NCBI RefSeq assembly: GCF_963082655.1
Contig: NC_081556.1
Span: forward strand, 69,859,227-69,923,226
Direction of reading: 5' to 3'
Source: Stomoxys calcitrans
Taxonomy: Eukaryota > Arthropoda > Insecta > Diptera > Muscidae
Length of the DNA stretch: 64,000 nt
Made by a program: the position numbers and the translations under genes
Notes under the pieces: model-generated
Database searches by the model: none
What the model saw: the letters and a program-made list of their open reading frames with translations, nothing else
Told to the model about the DNA's origin: nothing
Shown here: positions 10,556 to 21,225 of the stretch, piece after piece
How positions within the stretch are numbered: position 1 is the first letter of the stretch
How the letters are laid out: every line of letters begins with the position of its first letter

Positions 10556-11411
10556 TTTATATTTCAGGATTAGAGAACAAAAAAACAAATATTAATCATC
10601 GAAAATCGCTTTATTGTTTTTCGAAATATTCCCCCATTAAGATCTTTACACTTTTGCATGCGTTTGAACCAATTGTCGAAGCAATTTTGCTTTGATTGAG
10701 GTATCAGCAAAACATGCATTCTGAATTCTTCAACCGCTTCTTCAAGTGTCGAAAAACGTTGACTTCTCATATTATTTTTTACGTACTAGAATAAAAAGAA
10801 GTAATTCGGTCCAAGTCAGGACTTTACGGCAGGTGACTCATCAGGGGCTCATGTTTTGAGTGCTCAAAAATGCAGTTGTTTCGTATTTTTGGAGCATTTA
10901 TTTCGACCAATCGACAGTAGCCTTGTTTTTATAGCGATTAAAAATTTGTGTGGGAACCAACGCGATCAAATTTTTTGACGGCCAAATATTCATGCAATAT
11001 TGAATGTATGCTGGTCCCACTAACGATCTTGCAATATCAGTTGGCGCACAGCATCAATGGTTTTTGGAACAACAACTGATATTGGACGACCTTCACGAAA
11101 TTCGTCTTGGAATGAACTGCGACCTCGGTTGAATTTACCATAACATTGATAAATACTGGTCCTTGATGGAGCTTCATCGCCAAAAAATGAGTTAGTTCCT
11201 CGATGCACTGTTGTTGAGTTAATCCACGTCGAAAATCGTAAAAAATAATCGCACGAAAATATTCTTTTAAGTTATTGTATACAATACAAATAGCGCTCGT
11301 ACGTCAACACGTTCTGAGTACATATAACCTCAAAAATGTCAAGCTTTCCGATAGAGCAATCAGTTAGAACACAAGGGCTGTCCATACCCGAAATATACAA
11401 GGCAACCCTCG
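10556..11411 (-). mobile_element. second mariner family, internally deleted remnant
   Basis: The right edge reads CAAGGCAACCCTCGTA (11397-11412), the inverted form of a typical mariner end starting ACGAGGGTTG. The left edge is eroded. Coding pieces on the minus strand are an N-terminal part and a C-terminal part, with the middle (first two catalytic Asp regions) missing. The family differs from the element at 8285. Total remaining length is about 0.85 kb. Confidence 0.7.
10570..11240 (-). pseudogene. mariner transposase fragments (N- and C-terminus)
   Basis: The piece at 11208-11020 reads FGDEAPSRTSIYQCYGKFNR and SSFQDEFREGRPISVVVP, then TIDAVRQLILQDR, the paired DNA-binding region of an irritans/mellifera-type mariner. 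The piece at 10770-10570 reads MRSQRFSTLEEAVEEFRMHV, then NWFKRMQKCKDLNGGIF, the C-terminus. The catalytic core between them is lost and the frames are shifted. The order and orientation agree with one deleted element. Confidence 0.8.
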
Positions 11412-11479
11412 TATCTGCATAAATACTCATTATAAGTGTAGAACTTTTGGGATTGTTAATGGGCCAAATAAGTTCCATG

Positions 11480-11990
11480 CTTGCTTTACTTTTATTGGCG
11501 TTCCAAGCGCCTCAATCTTCTACGTTCTTTCTAACATAGTTGACAACAAGTTTCGACATGTTTTTCACAACTTCATCTTTCCATAGGGCTTTTGTTCGTC
11601 CCGATTTGCGTGTACCACAGTGATCGCCTTCAAAACACTTCTTCGTTGGAGCTTCTTCATTCATTCTGACAACATGACAACCGTTATCCTTTGATACGTT
11701 TAACTATGCATCGCCGTACAGCTCCCTCAGTTCGTGGTTCATACGACGTAGATACACTTCATCAATGCAAACTGGTCCATAAATCTAACGAAGCATTTTT
11801 CTCTCAAAGACTCCAAGCACTGCCTTGTATGCTTACAGAAGTACCCATGCTTCGAAACCATATAACAATATATCAGTGTATAGTGTAATCTTTGTCTGTC
11901 GAGAGTTGGCCTTGTTTTAAAACTGCTTGCTTAAAAACTAATTGCAAAAGTAGCATCTGTTTGCCAGTAAGACGTTGTAGGAGTTGATAC
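11480..11990 (-). pseudogene. non-LTR retrotransposon 3' coding remnant
   Basis: Reverse translation in shifting frames gives patches such as MNHELRELYGDA (near 11740-11690), KALWKDEVVKNMSKLV (near 11590-11545) and a final GAWNANKSK (near 11500). Such patches lie C-terminal to the reverse transcriptase in insect LINEs, near the cysteine-rich or RNase-H-like end. Stops and frame changes are frequent. The clade cannot be assigned from this piece. Confidence 0.5.
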
Positions 11991-12104
11991 CATCCATTTT
12001 GTCTTTTCTCCATTTACGGCCAGGCATACTTTCACTGATTCTCTTGCGATTTTTGAAAGGCTGCAATATCGATTTATTTTCTTGTGAGTAGGGTGCCATA
12101 AGAG

Positions 12105-13029
12105 ACATGTTCAGATACAGGTGCCATATAAACCGATCTCACGATTAAACTTCTTAAGACTTAAGAGAGCGCAATTTCGGTCCAGTTTGGCTGAATATTT
12201 TCACGATGATTTTCCTTCGATCTCGAAGATCTGTGCCAACTATGGTCTGAATCGGTCCAAAACCTAATATAGCTCCCATGTAAGCTGATCTCCCGAACGT
12301 ACATCTTAAGCCTCTAGAAGACGCAATTCTTATCTAAGCATATAAACAATTTATTGTCTAAGGAATACGTTAGGTTAGGTTGAATTGGCCGTATGCCATC
12401 AGACTCGCCGCTATTACACGGCATGTTGTTGTCTTATGACGTGTTACTTTTTGTACTCACATGTAATTTAAAAATTGTTAAAGTTGAGAGAAAGGTGGTA
12501 ATATCATAAATTTGTTAAAAAAACAATTTAGGGTTATTTTCATTCGACTGACAACAAACAAAGAAGTGAGAACCTAAAGTGGAACTCATTCTGACTGCCA
12601 GTAGGGTGCACACACACAGCAGATGTTCTATAGTCTTTTATTTTTCGATCTCCTCACAGCTTCTGCAGAAGTCGATGCTGGCAAACTTCAGTCTGTCAGC
12701 ATGTTTTCCGATCGGACAGTGACCTGTTATGACGGACATAGTGTCCTGAGACGTCCGTTCTAGCGAGCGACCGTAAAGCGGTAGACCTCTTCAAGTCTTG
12801 AATTGGCTGAAATTTTTCACAATGACATCTACTACAGTCTCCAATATTCAATTCAATTATGGTCCGAATCGGACCACAACTTGATATATCTCAAGTAGAA
12901 TAGCAATTCTTTTCTTTTATCCTTCATTTGATTAAAATGAGATACCGCGAAAATAACTTTGCAAATGCGATCCATGGCAGAGGGTATATAAGATTCGGCC
13001 CTGCCGAACTTAGCTAGCTTTTACTTGTT
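12105..13029 (+). repeat. HINE-A 3' part, first of two head-to-tail copies
   Basis: Units with GCCATATAAACCGATCTCAC and AGCCTCTAGAAGACGCAATT precede an inserted LINE tail (about 12360-12790). The HINE then resumes (GGCTGAAATTTTTCACAATG) and ends with GGCAGAGGGTATATAAGATT, TTCGGCCCTGCCGAA and TTTTACTTGTT. The next HINE-A begins at the next base, so the two copies are joined end to start. Confidence 0.7.
12360..12790 (-). pseudogene. LINE ORF2 C-terminal tail inserted in HINE-A
   Basis: From about 12756 downward the minus strand encodes MSVITGHCPIGKHADRLKFA, then SIDFCRSCEEIEK, a stop, and KTIEHLLCVCTLLAVRMSS with TLGSHFF. This His/Cys pattern (C-x2-C ... H-x3-C) is the usual end of LINE polyproteins with an RNase H domain (I/R1-like group). 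It is a separate insertion from the surrounding HINE-A. A short similar tail exists on the plus strand at 58320-58860. Confidence 0.7.
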
Positions 13030-13158
13030 ATACCCTCCACCATAGGATGGGAGTATGCTAATTTAGATATTCTGTTTGCAACACCACGAAATATGCGTCT
13101 GAGTTCCATAAAGTATATATATTCTTGATCGTCATGTCATTTAAAGTCGATCTAGCAA

Positions 13159-13812
13159 TGTCCGTCCGTCCATCCATCCATCCGTCTGCCGGTCAAACCG
13201 TCCGTCCATCCGTCCGTCCATCCATCCATCCGTCCGTCCATCCGTCCATCCGTCCGTCCATCCGTCCGTCCATCCGTCCGTCCATCCGTCCGTCCATCCG
13301 TCCGTCCGTCCGTCCATCCGTCCGTCCGTCCGTCTATCCGTCCGTCCATCCGTCCGTCCATCCGTCCATCCGTCCGTCCGTCCGTCCGTCCGTCCATCCG
13401 TCCGTCCATCCGTCCATCCGTCCGTCCGTCCATCCGTCCGTCCATCCGTCCGTCCGTCCGTCCATCCGTCCGTCCATCCGTCCGTCCGTCCGTCCGTCCA
13501 TCCGTCCGTCCGTCCGTCCGTCCGTCCGTCCATCCGTCCGTCCGTCCATCCGTCCGTCCGTCCATCTGTCCGTCCATCCGTCCGTCCATCCGTTCATCCG
13601 TCCATCCGTCCGTCCATCCGTCCATCCGTCCGTCCATCCGTCCGTCCATCCGTCCATCCGTCCGTCCATCCATCCATCCATCCGTCCGTCCATCCGTCCG
13701 TCCGTCCATACGTCCGTCCATCCGTTCGTCCACCCGTCCGTCCATCCGTCCGTCCATCCGTCCGTCCATCCGTCCGTCCATCCGTCCGTCCATCCGTCCG
13801 TCTGTCTGTCGA
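13159..13812 (+). repeat. (TCCG)n / (TCCA) tetranucleotide array, ~650 bp
   Basis: An almost unbroken run of TCCG tetramers with interspersed TCCA (and rare TCTA, TTCA, CACC) variants. It occupies exactly the position of the short CCGTCCGTCTGTCTGTCG stretch found in every other HINE copy (for example 28950-29072 and, reversed, 60462-60560), so it grew from that built-in seed. It leaves all frames on both strands largely open, giving meaningless Arg/Pro/Ser and Asp/Gly/Arg/Thr repeat peptides; no gene is implied. Confidence 0.95.
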
Positions 13813-14318
13813 AAGCACGCTAACTTTCGAAGGAGTAAAGCTAGCCGCTTGAAATTTTGCACAAATATTTTTATTCGGTCCATGTTTTGATGTATAGCTG
13901 CTTATAAACCGATCTTGGGTCTAGACTTCTTGAGCCTCTAGAGAGCGCAATTCTCGTCCGATTTAACAGAAATTTTACACGTAGTTCATAATCTGGTATA
14001 GCTGCCATATAAACCGATCTGGGATCTTGACTTCTTGAGCCTCTAGAGGGCGCAATTCTCATCCGATTTGGAAGAAATTATGTACAACGGCTTCCCTTAT
14101 GACCTTCAATATACGTGTCTAATATGGTCTGAATCAATCTATAGCTTGATCCAGCTCCCATATAAACCGATCTCCCGATTTTGGTTCTGGAGCCCCTACA
14201 AGGCCCAATTCTTATCCGCATAGGCTGAAAATTTTCACAATGCAACTTCTACTATGATCTCCAACATTCAATTTATTTATGGTTCGAATCGAACAATAAC
14301 TTGCTTTAGGTCCAATAG

Positions 14319-14508
14319 CATCGAAATTCTTATTCATTATTATTTGTTTGTTTAAAAAAGAGATAGATATCGGTCAAAGAACTTCACAAATGCAATCCAC
14401 GGTGGAGGATTCTTACCTCATCGAAATTCTTATTCATTATTATTTGTTTGTTTAAAAAAGAGATAGATATCGGTCAAAGAACTTCACAAATGCAATCCAC
14501 GGTGGAGG
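14319..14508 (+). repeat. 90-bp perfect direct duplication (100-bp period)
   Basis: The segment starting CATCGAAATTCTTATTCATT at 14319 recurs at 14419 with no mismatch visible over 90 bp, separated by a 10-bp spacer (ATTCTTACCT). It duplicates the HINE-A pre-terminal region including the CCACGGTGGAGG word. The lack of divergence indicates a recent local duplication or an assembly artefact. Confidence 0.9.
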
Positions 14509-14515
14509 GCAAGAT

Positions 14516-14966
14516 ATAAAAAATTTGGAAAAACCAGTGGATTCTGATTATACATTGAATGTGGAACTGGAGACACAGCCAGAATCATCAACGTCATTAT
14601 CAAATCTAGATCATATGCCTCAGCATAATGTATTGGCATCCGTTTTAGGTGCTGAATTAGACGATATTTCGCTTCCAACTACGAGCGAATTTTGGAAACA
14701 TTTTTTTTTTTGGCTGCTCGTTGCACATATGCAAATAAAACGTTTTTATATGAAATTCCACACGTTTTCGACAAATTGAGGTTATTAAAAAAATATTATT
14801 AAGAATTTGGGTAGATTATTAAATTAAGAGAATTTGTTGATAGCACAATGAAAATATTTTACATCGAAAAATGTAAATGCCAGCTCAAAGCAGCTCCATG
14901 TAACTGTGGCAAAATTCTTGACCGACTCCATGAATTCGTATTGGATCAGAATAGCGAACGCAGACT
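14516..14966 (+). other. possible coding debris, unassigned
   Basis: Two short plus-strand frames look more protein-like than the surroundings: one at 14525-14779 (acidic, Ser/Thr-rich, containing VLGAELDDISLPTTSEF) and one from 14848 with KCKCQLKAAPCNCGKILDRL, LHEFVLDQNSERRLF. I do not recognise a family. They could be the end of a DNA transposon or LINE gene that the SINE at 14967 interrupts. Confidence 0.3.
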
Positions 14967-15185
14967 TTTCGTCGAGACCATCAGAAAAAATTTTCAGTGG
15001 TGGCTTTCCCCTCCTAATGCTGTCAACAATAGTGAGGTACTTTGCCATATAAAACTTCCCGCACTGGTGCACGCCATTCGGACTCGGCTATAAAAAGCAG
15101 GCCCTTTATCATTGAGCATAAACTTGAATCTAACGGCGCGTTAGTGGAATGTTCATGGGAAAAATTTGCATTTGGTATGGAATTG
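14967..15185 (+). repeat. tRNA-derived SINE, head-truncated
   Basis: Starts in the segment just after the tRNA-like head (GAGACCATCAGAAAAAATTT) and continues through GTGGCTTTCCCCTCCTAATG, CGGACTCGGCTATAAAAAGC, AGGCCCTTTATCATTGAGCA to GTGGAATGTTCATGGG and AAAATTTGCATTTG. The A and B boxes are absent here. Other copies with the head are at 37053 and 62108. Confidence 0.7.
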
Positions 15186-15189
15186 CAAA

Positions 15190-15622
15190 TGAGCAATATT
15201 AGTTCAGATTCAAATATAGGTCCCAAATTAACCGATATTCCAATTTGACATCCTGAACCCATGGAAATTGCAATTGTTTTCAAGCGAAGTGTTTTGTTTT
15301 GACTTCCAACAACCGTGCCAAGTGCTCCCGTATAAACCGATCTCCCTATGTGGCATTTAGAGCCCGTGGAATCCACAATTGTTATCCGATTTGGTTGGTG
15401 TTTTATTATGACCTCCAACAACGGTGCCAAGTTTGATCTAAATCGGTCTGTAAACTGACATAGATAACATTTTAACCGATTTACCGGTTAGTCTCCTACG
15501 GTCCCTGGAAGCTTAAAATTTTGTCTAAAATTTGGCACGTAAAGAACACTCATGCCCTTCAACTAAGATGAGTACATTTATGGTGGGTTTCCGTTTCCAA
15601 CTTGACACATTTTTACTTGTTT
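15190..15622 (+). repeat. HINE-like remnant
   Basis: Carries units of the HINE type (TGTTTTGACTTCCAACAACC, GTATAAACCGATCTCCC, TTGTTATCCGATTTGG) and ends near ACATTTTTACTTGTTTC at 15622. The start and core are missing and the terminal palindrome is lost. Confidence 0.55.
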
Positions 15623-17685
15623 CTTAACACTTGTATGATATGGCATCATAAATAACTACAAGAATAATGTTTACCGTTTTTGACTAGAATTGTTTTCATT
15701 ACACTCTTGTGTATGGATAGCAAGGACATATCACAGAAACAAACAAAAACAAATTAAATGACCTGTGGCACATAAAATTATATGGCAAGACTCATACGCA
15801 CCACTGTCTTTTAAAGTGAATATAGTTTTTACTACAGTTGCTGCTCGCCAAAGAACAGGACGTATAGTTAAGTCATACTGGTGGGAAAGAAATTGCAAAA
15901 TTACATTAGAGTTCATATAAAGTGAGACGCATCGATACGAAAATCATAACACAGACAAAGCTCACAACGACCAAAGGCACATTAGAAAGAATCAATTGGG
16001 ATGATTCTGGCGAAAAACGGAAGCACAAGCGCACGGACTAGAGCTGTAATGCAAACAATGTTACCATAATGCGTATGACACTCTGAACGTCAAGGCCAGG
16101 AACTGTGCAACACATCCTCGGCATTAGATGGTCCCATATACCAACACATTTATACAAACATATACTGACGCAGTGAAGCAGTGCATTACATTGATCTTAA
16201 TTGGGAAACGAATAAGCAAACAAACATCTCCAGCGTTTCACGGACAAATTCAATCTCCTTTTGCTCCACAACGGAAATCAATTTGCACGAGTATTATGCT
16301 CGAAATGTTGAATATGGCTTGTGTGCATGTGTCCACGAGGACCTTTATGGGTGTATTCGCGAGGTAGGGAACGAGAACGAGCTAAGGGAAAAACGACACC
16401 GAAAGTAAAAATTCGCTTGTATGAGTGTACAAAATTACTCTAGTTTAACGAACAAAAATAAAGATAAACGAACAAGCCCTCATACACACTCACAACGTCT
16501 CTCACTTATACTTGGCTTTGTTTGTCCATGGCGTATAACGATTGCTGGGCTTTGGTGTGTGGGGTCTCCTTACAAGCGTCACTCCATTCTCTTACTGCTC
16601 GGAGTGCTCATCTCTAGCGTACAGAAGTGCTCTTACACATGCGGGGAAAACGAGCAAGTTGTGTGCGGGATCCTTTAGCCAAGCTTCGTCAGGTTCAAAG
16701 GCACACAAGGACACATGAAGGCAAAGCTCCGAAGGATAAGTGAATGCATGTTGTTTTTAACTTAAATAAATAAAAGCGCCAACAAAAATATATGAACGGG
16801 CGCAAACACACAAACGCACACACACACATAAATCCATGTACGTGTAAAATAGTTTGCAGGGTTTCTCCGTTAGTGCAACTAATGGCCCGAGTAAGGGCCA
16901 CAGCGCAAAGAGACTGAATATTTGCTACCTCATACTTTAGTCGTCAACGTCGACGAAGAGGGCAAAAATAATAGCATAGCGAAAGCAGAGCAAGTAATGC
17001 TGAGAAGTTGCGATAAAAATAAACAAAAATTGCAGCTTTCTTCTTTTCTTTCTATTTTGTAAAAGACGGAAAGAAAAAAACGAAAATAAATTAAGTTCGA
17101 AACGGAACACTCCAACGATGGCACGCAGCGTGTGCGGCAACATTGTCACACAAAGGATAGTTCGAAGAAAGAAAAACGCCGAAGAAAAACGTTTCCTTTA
17201 GAGCGTCGTGTCAGTAAAAACAAACCACACCAAGACGTACCCTGAGAGTTCCATTCACACGGGCAAGACAAAGCAAAACTGCAACTCTGAGAAAGCGAAC
17301 GGAAAGTTAATATTTTATTTAGCCAACTGCAGTGTGTTTACCTGCTTAACAAGTTCATACTGTATCTAACGCCTTAACGTTGGCCTTCTGTCAAATGGAT
17401 AAGGCGACAGGCATTGCGGAATTTCCTAAAAGACAAAGCCATAACAGTGCAGGAGTTCCAAAGCTTTTAATGCATTGTAGATTGTAAATAAAATATATAT
17501 CATTTAATCATGGTGTGTCACCCACCCAACGTTAAATGCGATACAAATTAAAGCAACCATTTTAAATTGTGCCATCTCTAGCCTCACAAGTCTACTCATT
17601 GAGTACATAAACCATATTTGATATGTTTCTTATACGAACATTTTTAATATGGGCTCCTTGTTTGTTTAAAAACAGTATAAGTAAA
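15623..17685. other. 2-kb stretch with no gene seen
   Basis: This is the largest block without obvious element sequence. It contains a CA-rich tract at 16805-16828 and several short open frames (for example 16421-16678 +, 16937-17149 -) without recognisable domains. It may be unique host non-coding DNA; I see no splice-bounded exon that I could defend. Confidence 0.4.
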
Positions 17686-18371
17686 AGCGTACTAAGTTCG
17701 GCCTGGCCGAATCGTATGTACCCTTCGCCATGAATCGCATTTGTCAAGTTCTTTGAATGACTATTTCAAATATACAGCTGTGTTCAAAAAAATATTAATG
17801 ATACCACCTCAGTTTTTCACAAGTCAAATTTGTTGGTATATCAACTAGCCAATTATGTGATATTCTAAGGGTATTATGAAGGGTATGTATGAAGTAAAAT
17901 TACAAATATAAGCTCATAATAAATATTTTATTTAAGATTTAATTGAATCGCCTTGTTCAAAAAAATAGGAGTATGAATGATTTGTTATTAAATTAAATAA
18001 AAGAAATGAAAACTGAATAACAAAACTGGTGATAGAACCGCTTCAACTGTTTCGAATAAATTTTAAACAACAATTTCTTTAATAGTTGGATGTCGAAATC
18101 ACAGTTCCACATCCAAAATTTCAGGCAAATTGTGTAATAATTGCGTCCTCAAGAGGCTCAAAAATTAAAATTGGAAAATCGGTTTATATAGCAGCTATAA
18201 CAGGTTATGAACCATTTTAGATTATACTTCACCCAGTTGTTGGAAGTCGACCAAAAGGACTCGTGCAAAAATGTCAAGAATATATATACTTAATGGGATC
18301 TTAGGCGAATATTTCGAAGTGCTACCAACGGAGTAACGAAATTAGTATACCCCCATCCTATGGTGGAGGGT
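17686..18371 (-). repeat. HINE-A, reversed, split by a Tc1-like end
   Basis: The left edge has AAGTAAAAGCGTACTAAG, palindrome TTCGGCCTGGCCGAA and ATGAATCGCATTTGTCAAG. After an insert at about 17776-18060 the HINE resumes (GCTCAAAAATTAAAATTGGA, ATCGGTTTATATAGCAGCTA), has AAGAATATATATACTTAATG and ends with CCCCCATCCTATGGTGGAGGG. The TCCG core is deleted. Confidence 0.65.
17776..18060. mobile_element. possible Tc1-like transposon arm
   Basis: The insert starts ACAGCTGTGTTCAAAAAAAT and repeats a related word (TTGTTCAAAAAAATAGGAGT) about 175 bp further on. An outer and an inner copy on one side is the layout of the intact Tc1 element at 38621-40262, though the sequence differs. No transposase and no matching opposite end are visible, so this is tentative. 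Confidence 0.35.
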
Positions 18372-18377
18372 AAAAAA

Positions 18378-18640
18378 AGCAAGGATAAACGTGCTAAGTT
18401 CGGCCGGGTCGAATCTTGGGAACCCTGGATGGATTCTGTTACAAGTTTACAGAATTGAAAGGCATGTGGCAAAAATTTAAACTTCTAGAGCCCGTAGAAG
18501 ACTAATCTGGAAATCGGTATATATACATAGCTGCTACATCAGGCTATACGAATACGTGTATAACTTGATGTAGCAAATCTGTATATATACCGATTTCCGG
18601 ATTAGTGTATAACCTGACTTTTGATTTTTTTGTAGACACT
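18378..18640 (-). repeat. HINE-A 3' fragment, reversed, with inverted duplication
   Basis: Begins CAAGGATAAACGTGCTAAG and palindrome TTCGGCCGGGTCGAA only 6 bp after the previous reversed HINE-A ends, so the two are again in head-to-tail order. An imperfect inverted repeat with ~43-bp arms (18507-18549 and 18558-18600) built on AAATCGGTATATATAC lies inside it. Confidence 0.6.
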
Positions 18641-18780
18641 TTAGTGTTTATGTGTGGTCAGGGGCATAACGGATTTTGTCTTACACTACAACTGGCTACG
18701 ACCCAACAAAAAACAATATATATATTTTTTCGTTTTATAAGAGTGAAATTTGTCATATTCTTTTAATCTTACTATCTTCT

Positions 18781-20810
18781 TATATATAAAAAACTAATTT
18801 GTGTTTGTTTGTATGTTTGTGTGTTCCTTATAGACTCAGAAACGGCTGAACCGATTTTCTTGAAATTTTCACAGATGATGCATAATGATCTCGTAGTGAA
18901 AATAGGGTACTACATTTTTGATACCTGAAGGGGGACGGAACCTCCCCCTTACCCTTATTTTCAGAAACACCCGATCTCGGAGATGGGTACCCTAAAAATA
19001 AAAATTTGGTATCCAACTTTCGGATGGGGTACCTAGGGGGCCGCCCCACCCTAAAACCTACCAAACATATACTTAGACCAATCACGAGAATATGGGACTC
19101 AAATGAAAGGTAATTAAGATTAGATAACTTATCTGATATCCAATTGTCGGACCAAGTGTTAGGGGGACCAACCCAAGCCCCAAAATACCCCTTAATCGGA
19201 CATATTTACCGATTATGGCAATATGGGACTCAAATGAAAGGTATTTGCGAGTAGAATACGAATCTGAAATCCAAATGTGGGACCACGTTTCTGGGGTCCA
19301 CCCCTTCCCCAAAACACCCCCCCCAAACAGGACTTATTTACTGACCATGGGAATATGGGGCTTAAATAAAAGGTAATTGAGTGTAGAATTCGAATCTGAT
19401 ATCCAAATATGAGACCAAATTTTTGGGGAGCCGTCTCTCATCAAAAACATCCCCCAAAGGGGACAAATTTGCGACCATAGCAATATGTGACTCAAATGAA
19501 AGGTCTTTGGGAGTAAAGCAGGAATTTGATATCAATATTCGGGAAAAGTGCCCATGGACCCCACCCCCACAACACCACCCAAATAGGAAGTATTTGCTGA
19601 CTATTGCAAAATGAGGCTCAAATAAGAGGGTTTTTAAAGTGATAAACGAATCCGATATATATTTCCAAGGCCAACTCATTGAGTGGCCGCCTATCCCCCA
19701 AAACACCCCCCAAGCCGGTCATGTTTGCTGACTATGGAAATATGGGGCTCAAATTAAAAGTATTTGGGAGTAGACCACGTATCTGATATCAACATTAGGG
19801 ACCAACTAATAGGACGTATTTGCTCACCAAGACAATTTGGTTCTTAAAGAGAGTGGAATTAAATATTTATAGTTTTTGGGGTCAATACCCCAAACGGGAC
19901 ATATATGCTGACTTTTGCAATAAGGAGTTTAAGTGAGATTTGAAAACGAATTTGATATCCAATTTTGAGGCCAATGGTAATATGGGGTTCAAATAAATGA
20001 TATATAGATATATGAGAATAGAGCACGTTGCTGATATATTTAAATCGAGAATAAATCGAGCATATTTACCGACCATGTCAATGTGGAACTTAAATAAAAG
20101 GTATTGGGGTAGTGATACCCACTTTCTGGACCAATTTTCTGGGGGTCTACCCCTTTCCTAAAATACCCTACAAACAGCAATTTTTTACTGGCTATCGCAA
20201 TATGGGGCTCAAATAAAGGCATGTGGGAGTAGAATACGAATTTGATATGCAAATGTAGGACTATGTATTTAGGGCATCACACCTTTCCCAAAACACCCCC
20301 AAAGGAAAAAATATTTCGACCATGCCAATATGTGGCTCAAATGAAAGGTATTTGAGATTAGAAAACCAATTTGATAACCTATTTTTGGGCCATGTGTTTG
20401 GGGGACGCCTCATCGTGAAAAATCCCCTAAGCCATTGGCAATATGGAGTTTAAATAAATGGTATTTGAAAAAAGAGCACGATGCTGATATTTTTTCAGGG
20501 CCAAGTGTCTGGGGGATCACCCCCAAAAACACCCCTAAATCAGATATCATGAGAATATCGGGCTGAAATTAAGTATTTAAGGAATGGAGTATACCTTACA
20601 TCCAAACTGAAATTCGTAGACCAATAAAGATGATATGGGATTCAGATAAAGGCGCTTATATTTTTGAAACTGTTAGTCAAGCGATATACTATTTTCGTAG
20701 CATGGTATTTCACTAAATGATTTTTAATTGTCGAAAATAAATATTCCAAGGAAACTTTTGTTCCATATATAGTAAAAGAAGGCGAAGCCGAGCGGGCCCG
20801 GGTCAGCTAA
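18781..20810 (+). repeat. 2-kb repeat with ~12-13 degenerate tandem units
   Basis: Begins TATATATAAAAAACTAATTT and TTATAGACTCAGAAACGGCT, GAACCGATTTTCTTGAAATT, and ends GGCGAAGCCGAGCGGGCC, CGGGTCAGCTAATATTT. Between these lie about a dozen units marked by ATATGGGGCTCAAATGAAAG (for example near 19091, 19212, 19351, 19483, 19607, 19740, 20080, 20200, 20328), spaced roughly 100-140 bp, each with a C-rich CCCCAAAACACCCCC segment. The bounded, non-coding design resembles a non-autonomous element with internal minisatellite; its superfamily is not clear to me. Confidence 0.65.
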
Positions 20811-21135
20811 TATTTAAATAAAAACAAAATTTCAATGAATTTAAAGTGATAGTTATCACAAAAATATGGCTATGGAATGACCAATTATTAAGAAATCAGG
20901 TAATTTTACCAAGAAACCAGAAACAAAAAATTCATCAAAAATCCAAAAAAATTTAATTTTTAAGAAATCTTTAAACCGAATTTCAAACTCCGAACTGATC
21001 ACTCTAAAATTTTGCCACCAATCCAAAGCATGCATCAAAATCATAATCGAACACAAATTAAATGAAAATCGGCCGGACCTGCTAGGGCCTTGAAAGTATG
21101 CACATGACTTTGTGAATACTTGCAAATGTAAAGTT
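20811..21135. other. AT-rich stretch, no gene seen
   Basis: A single 89-residue open frame on the minus strand (20856-21125) shows no family signature. No repeat ends are visible. Confidence 0.4.
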
Positions 21136-21225
21136 TACCATGAACATTCCCGTACAGAACAGAGGCAAACATCTTGCACATCAATGAGTACTGTGCAATT
21201 GAAGTTTAAACTCAATGATATTCAA
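21136..21225 (-). repeat. SINE 3' fragment, reversed
   Basis: ACCATGAACATTCCCGTACA through GAGTACTGTGCAATTGAAGT and TTAAACTCAATGAT matches the 3' end of the SINE seen complete at 61433-61640. The tRNA-like head is absent. Confidence 0.6.

Larger units (their letters stand above)
13030..14515 (+). repeat. HINE-A with a giant TCCG expansion
   Basis: Starts ATACCCTCCACCATAGGATG, with TAAAGTATATATATTCTTGA (13109-13128) and TCGATCTAGCAATGTCCGTC leading into the expanded tetranucleotide array (13159-13812). After GAAAGCACGCTAACTTTCGA it carries units with CATATAAACCGATCT and ends in a duplicated segment (14319-14508). The expected terminal palindrome and ACTTGTT end are missing; the copy stops after GGTGGAGGGCAAGATATA. 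Confidence 0.75.

Noticed and set aside
12369..12384. TTAGGTTAGGTTG, similar to arthropod telomere repeat TTAGG
   Set aside because: Only two to three units in a LINE/HINE context, and Diptera have lost TTAGG telomeres.
13125..13883. Long open frames of 119-243 residues on both strands, rich in RPSV/RPSI or DGRT repeats
   Set aside because: They are readings of the TCCG tetranucleotide array, open in several frames at once; no gene is implied.
15623..17685. Several 60-85 residue frames as candidate host exons
   Set aside because: No recognisable domain, no supporting splice pattern and overlap between strands; left as non-coding.
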